DNA of 64,000 nucleotides, taken from the NCBI RefSeq assembly GCF_023159225.1, contig NC_063173.1:9524852-9588851 (forward strand), read 5' to 3'. Positions 54,592 to 64,000 of this stretch are shown one piece after another; within the stretch, counting starts at the first letter, position 1; each line of letters opens with the position of its first letter. The stretch is from Perognathus longimembris pacificus (taxonomy: Eukaryota; Chordata; Mammalia; Rodentia; Heteromyidae). The translations under genes and the position numbers were made by a program. The notes beneath the pieces are model-generated. The model saw only the letters and a list, made by a program, of their open reading frames with translations, was not told the DNA's origin and ran no database searches.

Positions 54592-56004
54592 AGGACGGAA
54601 CTTCCTGAACAAAGACCCAGAAAGGCTACAAATCAAAGAAAGGTTGGACAAATGGGACTGCATCAAACTGCAGAGCTTCTGCAGGGCAAAGGACATAGCT
54701 TGCAAGATAAACAGAAAGCCCACAGACTGGGAGAAGATCTTTACCGGACATTCAACGGACAAAGGCCTCATATCTAAAATATATGCAGAACTAAAAAAAT
54801 TACTTTCCTCCAAAACAAAACCGCAAAGAACTAATAGCCCACTCATCAAGTGGGCTAAAGACCTACAAAGAGACTTCTCTGATGAGGAAATGAGAATGGC
54901 CAAGAGACATATGAAAAAGGGCTTTACATCACTGGCCATGAAGGAAATGCAAATCAAAACAACATTGAGATTCCATCTCACCCCAGTAAGAATGTCATAT
55001 ATCAAGAAAACTAACAATAACAGTTGTTGGAGGGGATGTGGCCAAAAGGGAACCCTACTTCATTGTTGGTGGGAATGTAAACTGGTTCAGCCACTCTGGC
55101 AAGCAGTATGGAGATTCCTCAGAAGGCTAAATGTAGAACTCCCCTATGACCCAGCAACCCCACTTTTGGGTATTTATCCAAAAAACTACAAACAAAATCA
55201 AAGTAAAGCCACCAGCACAACAATGTTCATTGCAGTGCAATTTGTCATAGCGAGAATCTGGAACCAACCCAGATGCCCCTCCGTAGACGAATGGATCAGG
55301 AAAATGTGGTACGTATACACAATGGAATTTTATGCCTCTATCAGAAAGAATGACATTGCCCCATTTGTAAGGAAATGGAAGGACTTGGAAAAAATTATAC
55401 TAAGTGAAGTGAGCCAGACCCAAAGAAACATGGACTCTATGGTTTCCCTTATTGGGACTAATTAGCACAGGTTTAGGCAAGTCACAACAGAGGATCACAA
55501 GAGCCCAATAGCTATACCCTTATGATCCCATAAGATGGTGCTAAGTGAAATGAACTCCATTTTATGGAAACGATTGTTATATCACGGTTGTAACTACTTT
55601 CAATATCCCATGTGTATCTGTAGTTTCTACTATTGATGATGTTCGTGTATCACCTTCTTGTGATTGTATCTACACTATCTCTGTAATCTTATCTGAGTGT
55701 ATGGGAAACAGTGTGTACTGGTATTAGAATTAGGAAATTCAAAAGGAATACCAAAATTGAGAGACAAAGGGTAAAATACGAGAAACAACAACAAAAGCAA
55801 TACTTGCAAAACTGTTTGGTGTAAGTGAACTGAACACCTCAGGGGGGGACAGGGGGAGGGGGGAGGGGGGTATGAGGGACAAGGTAACAAACAGTACAAG
55901 AAATGTATCCAATGCCTAACGTGTGAAACTGTAACCTCTCTGTACATCAGTTTTATAATAAAAACTTTAAAAAAAAAAAAAAAAGAACTAAACTTACGAA
56001 AAAA
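54592..56004 (+). mobile_element. 5'-truncated L1, lineage A, best preserved
   Basis: ORF2 C-terminus, 3' UTR with G-rich tract (55842-55870), an A-run, a 14-bp non-A word and a second A-run. A 15-bp TSD encloses it. The truncation point is only about 40 bp upstream of that of the 2538 copy relative to the consensus. Confidence 0.94.
54644..55465 (+). pseudogene. L1 ORF2 C-terminal fragment
   Basis: 273 open codons from an internal Met. The order is WDCIKLQSFCRAKD, WEKIFTGHSTDKGLISKIY, MQIKTTLRFHLTPVRM, the C-x3-C-x7-H-x4-C knuckle (CWRGCGQKGTLLHCWWEC), YDPATPLLGIYPK, YTMEFYASIRKND and SLIGTN, then stop. It aligns by eye over its whole length with the fragment at 2538-3386 with only scattered substitutions. 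The endonuclease and reverse-transcriptase catalytic domains are absent, so no activity is expected. Confidence 0.93.
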
Positions 56005-56019
56005 AAAAATTAAGCACAG

Positions 56020-56164
56020 GACATGAGTCTCCCAACAATGACTATATACAAGCAGCAAATAAGCCCAGAAATACATGCTCAACATTAACCATTATGGCAA
56101 CTCAACTTAAAACTATAAGATATCAGCACATATCTAATTTAATTGCTGAAAAAAAAAAAGGAAA
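56020..56164. other. Unassigned
   Basis: Short AT-rich gap, perhaps decayed L1. Confidence 0.35.
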
Positions 56165-56397
56165 ATGGAGCTGGTCCTGGCTACTCAGGAGGATGAGATC
56201 TGAGGATCACAGTTCAAAGTCAGCCTAAGTGGGAAAGTCCATAAGACTCTAATCTCCAATTCATTACTAAAAACTCTACAGTGGTGCTGTCGCTCAAATG
56301 GCAGAGCCCTAGCCTTGAGCAAAAAAATGCTCAGGGACAGTGCCCAGGCCCCGAGTTCAAGCCACAGAACCAGTAAAAAATAAATAAATAAATAAAA
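56165..56397 (+). repeat. 7SL-Geo SINE, 5'-shortened
   Basis: GGCTACTCAGGAGGATGAG, then Geo TCGCTCAAATGGCAGAGCC and GAGTTCAAGCCACAG, with an (AAAT)n tail. Confidence 0.85.
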
Positions 56398-56399
56398 TG

Positions 56400-56990
56400 G
56401 TACTACCAAAGTGGAGACATTCAAACATTTCTGTTGGGAATGTGAAATGGTATACAACTGATCTTAAACCAATTTGGCAGTTTCTTGCAAAATTAAACAT
56501 GAACTGAATATACAACCTAGCCTTGTATCCACGGGTATTTCGCCACAGGATGCACACTTACATTCACATAGAAACTCATGCATAAATATTTGTAATAATG
56601 ATTTATAATAGCCCCAAACTGGAAATATCCCAGAGTCAACAATGGACATACTACTAAACAGGAAGTGATGTACCTTGGCAGGGAATACTACCTCAATGTA
56701 GAAAGACAAATATATAACCCAAAAGGTTATATACTACATACTATTATATATAACCCCAAAGGTTATATAGTGTATTATTCCATGAATAAGATTGTTGAAG
56801 TGACTAAGTTTCACACCCAAAGCATAGATTAGTGATATCAAAGAGTTAAAGGGTGAGGGAGGTATGTGTGGTTTGTAAAAGAACTAACACATGCTTGTAG
56901 TGACAGGATGTTTTATGACCCTAATGGTGAACACACAGGCATGGCATGGACAAACACATACAACGGAACACAAGAAAACAAACATACACA
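56400..56990 (+). mobile_element. Ancient L1M ORF2 end and 3' part
   Basis: CTGTTGGGAATGTGAAATGG, CAATTTGGCAGTTTCTTGC, ATAATAGCCCCAAACTGGAA and TTGAAGTGACTAAGTTTC follow the order of old mammalian L1. Confidence 0.75.
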
Positions 56991-57309
56991 CCACACACAC
57001 TACTAGTGAAAATGAAATGCCATTAGTAGACCTTATTTGATTTCATGTTGGGATAAACTGAGTAAAAGATACATGGAATTTCTCTGTATTAAATATTACA
57101 ATTGCCAATCAAACCCAGCCATTAAAGTGGATATCCATCAGTAAATGGATTTTATACAGAAAAGAAAGGTTTGTTTATTGCCTTAAAATTAGTACTCTAC
57201 TTCCTCATCCAAAATGAGTATCTTTTCAATAGATATAACAAGACCATTTGCAGCATGATGAAAATTTCTCAGTCAACTAAAAATAGATTGGAAAAGATCT
57301 GGTAAAAAA
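56991..57309. other. Unassigned, AT-rich
   Basis: Nothing definite. Confidence 0.4.
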
Positions 57310-57425
57310 CAAACAACCAAAATATGATGTAAGGAGTGGTGTTGATGAGGATGTACTGCATTCACAAGTGATAGGTTGAATTGAAATACCTTTGTACAGC
57401 TACTTAAAGATAACAAAATAGAAAG
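57310..57425 (+). repeat. L1 3' end, lineage B
   Basis: GATGAGGATGTACTGCATTC and CCTTTGTACAGCTACTTAAAG then ATAACAAAATAG. Confidence 0.7.
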
Positions 57426-57449
57426 TTTTAAAATTCTGTGACAATGAGT

Positions 57450-57540
57450 GGGTGGTGAACATGGTCAAAATCCACTCTGTAAATGCATTAGAGTCATAGT
57501 GAAACACAGTACTTTGTACAATTAATATATAATCTTTCAA
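57450..57540 (+). repeat. L1 3' end, lineage C
   Basis: CATAGTGAAACACAGTACTTTG then TACAATTAATATATA, the sense strand of the terminus seen antisense near 15615. Confidence 0.5.
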
Positions 57541-57544
57541 AATA

Positions 57545-58465
57545 TCTGTTATGTTTAATGATCAGATTTGGACAAAAAATAGTTTAAACCTAGTGAGTAA
57601 ATGTAGCAAATCCAAGGTCGGTTTAAAAAGTATAAAGATAGAATACAAAATCAACCCTATTTTCATGTATTGGCAATGAACAACTGGAAAATGAATATCC
57701 AAGCCAGTCACATAAAATGTCTCAACAATATGAGTTTGTCTGATCTAACCCAAGATCTGAATCAGGTTGGATGTTTTTAACAATTGCATGATTATCCTAT
57801 TCCTCTATTAACTCTCACGGAAAGGTAGCATCCATTGGTTGATTGATTTCTCTGATCTATTATTACAGAAATACTTGCAAAACAACTTTTGAAAATATTA
57901 ATATTACCAGCTATCATTCCATGAAGAAAAGTTTCCTATTCTTTGGCCTTTTTCTCTGAGTATTGCTATCAATTCTTTATCAATTATTATCCATGTTATT
58001 AATGAGTTTCAAATCATTACTATGATTGCCTTTTGTTATGCTTAAATGTCCTGTATGCAATACTTATATTTAGATATTATAATTGGAAATTTGTAGAGGT
58101 TGGAGTTTGATTTCCAGGGTTAAGGGCAATAGTAACAGACGTGCTTGCTTATGAAAAATGGAAATCTAGACCTTTTTTCATTTGTTTGAGTAATCTGGTG
58201 ATAATTCCAATAATGTGGTATATATGGAACACAATTATTTAAAGTTATGTCTGTCAACTCTAGCATCTAGATTGTTTCTTTTCCCTAAGTGCTTCTTTGA
58301 GTTGCTAGTCTCTCTTGCAGGTTTTTGTCTGAATGTCACACATTGTTTAGGGGAAAAAAATGGAAGAGGCTCTGTATTATATTGTTGGTTTTTTTTTTCA
58401 GAGAAAGCTGTTTCCTTATGGTAGGGAGTTAAAGAAAGTTACTGTAATGTTGCTAACACTGAGGT
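57545..58465. other. Unassigned, AT-rich
   Basis: About 900 bp, with possible decayed L1 near 58210-58340. No gene seen. Confidence 0.4.
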
Positions 58466-58470
58466 TGAAA

Positions 58471-58675
58471 AAAATTTTTTTTCACCAGTCCTGGGCCTTG
58501 GACTCAGGGCCTGAGCACTGTCCCTGGCTTCTTTTTGCTCAAGGCTAGCACGCTGCCACTTGAGCCACAACACCACTCCTGGCAGTTTTCTGTATATGTG
58601 GTGCTGGGGAATTGAACCCAGGGCTTCATGTATACGAGGCACGCACTCTTGCCACTAGGCCATATTCCCAGCCCT
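58471..58675 (-). repeat. IDL-Geo SINE
   Basis: Antisense Geo and IDL ending in CATATTCCCAGCCC. GGTTGAAA at 58463-58470 and 58676-58683 is a short TSD. Confidence 0.93.
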
Positions 58676-58689
58676 GGTTGAAATGTTTT

Positions 58690-59395
58690 TAACTCACATA
58701 TTTTTTGTTTTTGTTAGGTTGTTTGATTTCTGCCTCATGCTTACACCAAAGCGTCTTAAAGATTGCAATAAAAGCCAGCTGTTTTCATGACTTTCCACTT
58801 GCATGTTCCCTCAAGTTCCAGTTTTGTCTTCCAAATTTGGTGAAATTTGGAGAAATATCTACTTTGGTTTTTTTTGTATTATTTTATTTTTTTCATTTAA
58901 TGTCTGACTATTGCTTAATTTCTTGGCCTTTTGCCCTACATAAATACACATAGCTTAATGTTCAGAAAATTGTCTCTAAATGAAATCAGACATGTCCTTG
59001 TCTTGCTTCCTGTCACTTTCTTCTCCAGGCTCTTGGTCCTTCTGTATGGATCACAAAGAACCATGAGCTGCATTTCTTTTGTCTGGTAGTAGCATGATTG
59101 CTGTATTCTCTTTGCTTTTGCTTTCTTTAAGGAAAATGGACAACTTTCAAGAGAAATTCTTAGTAGTGAAGAGCTAGAAGTCATTTTGATGCATGTCTTT
59201 CTTTTCTTGGATCATAGGTCCCACATTCTGTTTGTCTCTAATTACCTTAAACCACTCTTTTTTTAAAAATAGAAGTCTTATAATTAGGGCAGTAATAAGA
59301 TATAATGCTTATTCTTCATAGCTAGAAGCAAAATTATTATTTAATCATGCCAACTTTCTACAATGAGCTTGGGATTAAACATGATTCTGAGTCGT
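58690..59395. other. Unassigned, non-coding
   Basis: Nothing recognised. The minus frame 58936-59184 shows no domain. Confidence 0.4.
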
Positions 59396-59399
59396 TTAT

Positions 59400-59590
59400 G
59401 TCCTGACTCATGCCTGTGATCCTAGCTACTGAGGAGGCTAAGATATGATGATTAAGGCTCAAAGCCATCTTGGACAGATAAATCCAAGAGATAGATAACT
59501 CCATAAACTAGGGAGATCACTAGACTTAAGTAAAAAAACCAAACAAGAACACAAGGCCCTGAGTTCAAACCCCAGTGCCAGCATTGATAC
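59400..59590 (+). repeat. 7SL-Geo SINE with internal deletion
   Basis: ACTCATGCCTGTGATCCTAG and GAGGAGGCTAAGATATGATG, then a shortened Geo ending in GAGTTCAAACCCCAGTGCC. Confidence 0.78.
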
Positions 59591-59702
59591 TACTACTAAT
59601 CATAATAAATTTACACTCAAATGAACTAAATAGCTAAGTGTACAATCCTATGAGACCATCACAATGTGTGTGATCCCTACTTGGTCAAAACATTACATTT
59701 CT

Positions 59703-59917
59703 GGGGCTGGGAATGTGGCTCAGCGGTAGAGGGCTTGCCTAGCATGCATGAAGCCCTGGGTTCGATGCCTCAGTAACACATAAACAGAAAAGGCTGGAAG
59801 TGGCACTGTGGCTCAAGTGGTAGAGTGCTAACCTTCAACAAAAGAAGCCCAGGGACAGTGCTCAGGCCCTGTGTGGGGTTCAAGCTCGAGACTTCAGAAA
59901 ACAAAACAAAACAAAGG
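59703..59917 (+). repeat. IDL-Geo SINE with perfect 16-bp TSD
   Basis: GGGCTGGGAATGTGGCTCAG, GGGTTCGATGCCTCAG and TGGCTCAAGTGGTAGAG. AAAACATTACATTTCT at 59687-59702 recurs at 59918-59933. Confidence 0.93.
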
Positions 59918-59934
59918 AAAACATTACATTTCTA

Positions 59935-60500
59935 TATTACTTCTAGGAAGGGTGCACACTCAAAATAATATGATTAAATTACCTGAATTAATCTTTTCTA
60001 TGGTATTATGTGATCAAATGACATATAATAAGGGTTAATTGTTTTTGTTTTCTGTTTGATTTTGTTGAACATTATCAATAGGAGCAAATGTAGGATTATT
60101 TGCAAAACAACTATTAGCATAAAATTGTACTAGTTGATTCCCTAATACATTGCAAATCTTCCAATGAATTATTTGAAAGATTTAGTTTGTATAACCTTTA
60201 TAAGGGAAATGGTTTCCTTTATTTTTTTCTGTGTTATCTTTATTAGGTTTAGTTTGCAATTGAAGGTAGTAATGGTTTTCAATTATTGATACAATTCTCT
60301 ATAAAACCGCTCATTTTGGTAATTTTGAACAAATAGCTCCTTAAATTATTCATCTTTGTTATATGCTAAGCAGTCTGCTTCAGTAATCTTTAACAAGTAG
60401 GGTCAATTATAATAAACTACATTTTCAGAAGATTTCAAATACTTACTATAGATTGGTGTGAAATAATGTCATGATTTTGTTTATTTAATCTTCCCCTCTA
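59935..60500. other. Unassigned, AT-rich
   Basis: Nothing recognised. Confidence 0.4.
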
Positions 60501-60504
60501 TGAT

Positions 60505-61150
60505 TTCCCATTGCCAGATTCCATCTCACACCAGTAAGGTTATCATCAAGAATGTGAACAACAAATGCTGTTGAGAAGTCAAGGAATGAAATCCTATTAC
60601 ACTCTTGTTGGGAATGTAAATGGGCTCAACCACTGTGGAAAGCACACTGGATATTTCTCAAAAACCTAAACTTAGAGCTTCCCTGTGATCCAGCTATACC
60701 ACTGTTAGGCATTTATCCAAATGATTATAGGCAGGATACAGTAAAGACCATTACACACCCGTGTTCATTGCTACACTATTCACCATAGCTAAGTCATGGA
60801 AACAGACCAGATGCCCTACAACAGATGAAAGGGGACATCTACATCATACGGGGGAGGATTCTAATGGTGTAATGTCTTTGATAACTAACTTATAGTTCCA
60901 CAAAATAAATACCAGAAAGTTAGGCTATGTGTTGTTGGGGGACAGGTTAAGGGAAAGAGGGAAGATAAATGGAGAGAGGAAGGATAGCCACATGTAGTCA
61001 TAATATTCAATGTATGTATGTGGGAATGGAACCAGATAACTTGAGGGGATGAGTAGGATTGAAGGAGAGAATGATAACATTAGTCACGATGCACTGTGCC
61101 CAGAAACTGACATTTAACAAGACCTTAAAGATAATTTAAATTAAAAATGA
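60505..61150 (+). mobile_element. L1 lineage B: ORF2 end plus its 3' UTR
   Basis: GATTCCATCTCACACCAGTA, CTCTTGTTGGGAATGTAAAT and CACTGTTAGGCATTTATCC are ORF2 C-terminal landmarks with many stops. From about 60870 the purine-rich UTR follows (GGTTAAGGGAAAGAGGGAAG), ending near TTAAAGATAATTTAAATT. This copy links the orphan lineage B 3' ends to L1. Confidence 0.82.
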
Positions 61151-61164
61151 ATAAAGTGCTATTT

Positions 61165-61910
61165 TGCTGACGTGCAACTTTTTAGTGACACGGCCTTTTC
61201 ACCCCAGAGGTGTGAGAAGCTTACTGGAGTGAGATGGAATCTTCCTCTTGTTTTGATTTGTACTTCCCTTATGATGTGTGCTGGTGTGAATTTCTTCTTG
61301 CGTCTATTGGTCATTTTTACTTCTTCTTTTGGTAAGGCTCTATTTAGCTCAGTTGACCATTTATTCATCAGGTTATTGATGTTGAGGGTTTATAATTTCT
61401 TGTACTTTTTGTATATTCTGGATAGTATACCCTTGTCAACCATATAGCTGGCAAAGACCTTCTCCATTCTGTAGGCTGATGTTTTTTTTTTAGCTTAGTA
61501 ACTATATCCTCACTGTGTAGAAACTTCTTAGCTGGATGAAATCCCATTTGTCAATTATCTCCCCCTATTTGCTGTGCCCCTGGAATAGGCACTTCCTGCC
61601 TATGATAATCAGTGTGGCTGTTGCTTCTTCTCCTTCCTATGGTAGTTTCAATGTTTCAGGTATTTCATTGAGGTTGTTGATCCATCTTGAAATGATATTA
61701 GTACAAAGTGAAAGACACGGTCCAGCTTCAATCTCTTGCATATGGATATCCAATTGTCCCAGCAGTGTTTGTTGAAGAGGCTACCCTCTTTCCAACCTAT
61801 ATTTCTGGTTCCCTAGTCAAGTATCAGATGGACTTCCAGTCTGTCCCACTGATTTTCAAGTCTATTTTTATGCCAGTACCAAGCTGGTTTTTGTTGTTGT
61901 TGTTGTTGTT
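61165..61910 (-). mobile_element. Old L1 ORF2 fragment
   Basis: Antisense ORF2. The + strand has TGGAGTGAGATGGAATCTTC (the RFHLTP block), CATTTATTCATCAGG and GTATATTCTGGATAGTATAC, running upstream to TGCCAGTACCAAGCTGG, followed by a (GTT)n. The minus frame 61159-61368 still contains MQIKTRGRFHLTPVS-like residues (EVQIKTRGRFHLTP). Confidence 0.8.
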
Positions 61911-62615
61911 AGACAGAAAAGCTGGATCTTTGCATCCTGACAAACACTTAATAAGCTCACAGCCATCTGCCAACAGGTTCCCAATGCCAAAATATCAAAT
62001 CAACAAAAATCATTATTGCCATTGAGAGCCCAACCTCAGAGGAGTGCCCACTGCTACTGCTACCATGCTGACCACACAGCCATTATTACAACAGTGACTT
62101 TTATTTCCTCAGGAAAGTGAATGGTATACTTTTCTCTAATTTACTTCTCATTGTTTATGGATTTACTATCTTTGTAAGCCATTTTAAAGCTTTCTTTTTT
62201 AGTTTGGATATATATCTTGACTTTTAATTAGATTGAGTTTTCACTGGTAAAGACCTTTCCTCACAAAGTACAAATTGTAAAAAAGAGAAAACTAAAAAAA
62301 ATTGTTCACTCAAAACTTACCTTATTTCTTATGGTCTATCAGAAACATGTCAGTTTTTACTTCATATTCTCTTCAGGGATTCAGGAATTATTTCCTTAAG
62401 ACCATTTAACAAATCAAACAACAAGCACTACCAATTCTTTAGTTTGAAATCTGTAATTCTTTATTTTTGCTGTTATTTATTTAGGCCAGGCAGATCATTT
62501 CATACTTAAATAATTCATTATTTTTGCTTTATTTCTCCACTTCTGGGGTGAAACTTTGCAATAATATGAAAGCCATATTCCACAATGCAGTTAGCAATAG
62601 TTCCTAAAATCCAGT
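61911..62615. other. Unassigned, non-coding
   Basis: Nothing recognised. Confidence 0.4.
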
Positions 62616-62619
62616 TCCA

Positions 62620-62835
62620 TTTATTTCCTTACTTTTTATGAGCAGCCACTTTGCTATGCTCTGTAGTTGTGAAGATGAAAAAGAAAGCCCCTGGCTCTTT
62701 CATTTTATCTAACAGAGCAGGCGAACTCAGAAATAATAATAAGGAATCAAAGAAGCAAGCTTGAATCAATTTATTTGCGAGCACATAACTGGAAGTAAAT
62801 ATTTGATCTAAGCCTTAAAGGAAGAGGAGAAATTT
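62620..62835 (+). repeat. Possible ancient mammalian repeat
   Basis: GCAGCCACTTTGCTATGCTC, TTCATTTTATCTAACAGAGC and ATTTGATCTAAGCCTTAAAG follow the order of a widespread old mammalian repeat whose family name I cannot assign with confidence. The same type may occur at 44090. Confidence 0.4.
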
Positions 62836-63685
62836 ACCTGTTTTGTGTTCTTTTGCTTTCTCATTATAGCCAGGTTGAAGAATAATTTGGATTATGTACA
62901 AAGGATAGGGGAGGGGAAACTGGCTATTTTTTTAGACCATACTATTGGTGGTAATTTAGAGGCTTTGTGGCATCAAAAAATTCATATGATTATGGAGATT
63001 GTTTGGAATTTAAGAAAGAAGGATTACCATTTAAAATTTCTTATGTCCTTTAGGGCACCATTGTGCCATATATCAGATCTACTTATTCTGTAGAGACATA
63101 CTAAACAGGTCCCTTAGGCAAAGATAAATCACAGAGGCACCTAATACCCTAGATAAGCAGAATCGTGGCATGGGAAAAATGCAGAAAGATGTGCAGAGAT
63201 TTAGTTGCCCCTTGGGAGGAAGGGATTTATATGCTCAGCTTGCTTCTTGAAATTCAGAGCCATCTCAGTTTTACTCATGAATTTATTAGGTTCCTTAGAA
63301 GGTCCACTGATTGAGAGAGCTTAAAGGTATGCTACCAAGAGGGAAGAGAAATCCTGACTGGCAAGCAACATTCAGAGCAGAGCCCAAATGGAAATAAGGA
63401 TGAGCTGAAATTGTGTGCCTCTCTGTAGACACAATGACTGGAGTTTACACTAAAGACTAAGACCATATAAATTCAACCTTGAGCATTTTTAAATAAAGAG
63501 AATGATCATGGGTGTAAGATCATACAAGCAAACTTGACTTTGGTGCAGTTGTTCAAGAAGTATTCAATAGTGTAGCAACAAGCTTCAATCATTTGCCAAT
63601 GACGACCACAACAACAAACAGTCCAAAAACTAGCATACATCTGTGGCATATTCAATTTTTTTCCTTTCTTAAAATATTTATTTTA
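62836..63685. other. Unassigned, non-coding
   Basis: About 850 bp. The frame at 62845-63093 has no recognisable domain. Confidence 0.4.
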
Positions 63686-63888
63686 GGGCTGGGGATATGG
63701 CCTAGTGGCAAGAGTGCCTGCCTCATATACATGAGGCCCTGGGTTCGATTCCCCAGCACCACATATACAGAAAACGGCCAGAAGTGGGGCTGTGGCTCAA
63801 GTGGCAGAGTGCTAGCCTTGAGCAAAAAGAAGCCAGGGACAGTGCTCAGGCCCAGAGTCCAAGCCCCAGGACTGGCCAAAAAAAAAAA
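63686..63888 (+). repeat. IDL-Geo SINE with 10-bp TSD
   Basis: Near-consensus copy with GGGTTCGATTCCCCAGCACC, TGGCTCAAGTGGCAGAG and a 12-A tail. ATTTATTTTA at 63676-63685 recurs at 63889-63898. Confidence 0.94.
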
Positions 63889-63899
63889 ATTTATTTTAT

Positions 63900-64000
63900 G
63901 TTTTAGTATCTATACAGAAGAGTTGTGTTCAATGAAACAGTTAATAAATGCAATGACTCTTGACCAATATCACTCCGTTCATTATTCTCACCCATTCCTC
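63900..64000 (-). repeat. L1 3' end, lineage B, runs off the window
   Basis: AGAGTTGTGTTCAATGAAAC and CTTGACCAATATCACTCCG are antisense of the lineage B terminus. ORF2 sequence of this copy may lie beyond the right edge. Confidence 0.7.

Noticed and set aside
54490..55017. 175-codon minus frame
   Set aside because: It is the antisense of L1 ORF2 and the CA microsatellite; a similar shadow frame appears over the other ORF2 copy at 2534-2944.
60505..61910. Twin priming for the adjacent plus and minus L1 pieces
   Set aside because: The order is forward piece first, reversed piece second, opposite to the expected inverted-5' arrangement, and the pieces overlap in ORF2 content, so two insertions are more likely.

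Overview
The window is nuclear DNA of a placental mammal, almost certainly a geomyoid rodent (kangaroo rat, pocket mouse or pocket gopher group). Two observations support this. First, ancient placental repeats are recognisable: MIR, the hAT element MER20 and an ERVL-MaLR MLT1 LTR. Second, the dominant young repeat is a dimeric SINE with an ID-like tRNA-Ala left half and a distinct right half, which fits the published IDL-Geo SINE known only from Geomyoidea. I know that family from the literature and have not compared it with a database.

I find no intact protein-coding gene, tRNA gene, rRNA gene or CRISPR array. Every long open frame either lies in a LINE-1 ORF2 remnant or is a chance frame through a SINE, a microsatellite or unique DNA. 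The window is best read as intergenic or deep intronic sequence. Two weak traces of non-repeat genes are flagged: an exon-like frame at 27289-27417 and a possible decayed processed pseudogene at about 29880-30445.

Layout. 0-9 kb: scattered SINEs, a 5'-truncated L1 with a 15-bp target-site duplication (2538-3900) and old minus-strand L1 interrupted by a younger L1 3' end (6600-8030). 9-19 kb: MIRs, a MaLR-like LTR, several SINEs and an inverted L1 (16355-16885). 19.1-21.2 kb: a long decayed plus-strand L1 ORF2. 21.2-24.65 kb: the most repeat-poor stretch, holding a MER20. 24.65-26.3 kb: a minus-strand ERV-like LTR split by a twin-primed L1 with a 16-bp duplication. 27-29 kb: a second LTR-like stretch and a minus-strand L1. 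29-35 kb: SINEs, including nested ones. 36-42 kb: an MLT1 LTR, then a colinear fossil L1 cut by younger L1s and SINEs. 42-54 kb: SINEs, MIRs, microsatellites and the most GC-rich unique DNA. 54.6-56 kb: the best preserved L1 fragment. 56-64 kb: old L1 pieces and SINEs.

The elements form a parasite-on-parasite system. L1 supplies reverse transcriptase, and most SINE copies end in A-rich tails and several show L1-type target-site duplications. Insertions within insertions give relative ages: MIR, MER20 and MLT1 are oldest, then decayed L1 and 7SL-Geo SINEs, and the youngest are IDL-Geo SINEs and the L1 lineage with a G-rich 3' UTR. The most unusual structural feature is module sharing: the same right-hand Geo unit is joined to an ID-like monomer in some SINEs and to a 7SL/B1-like monomer in others.
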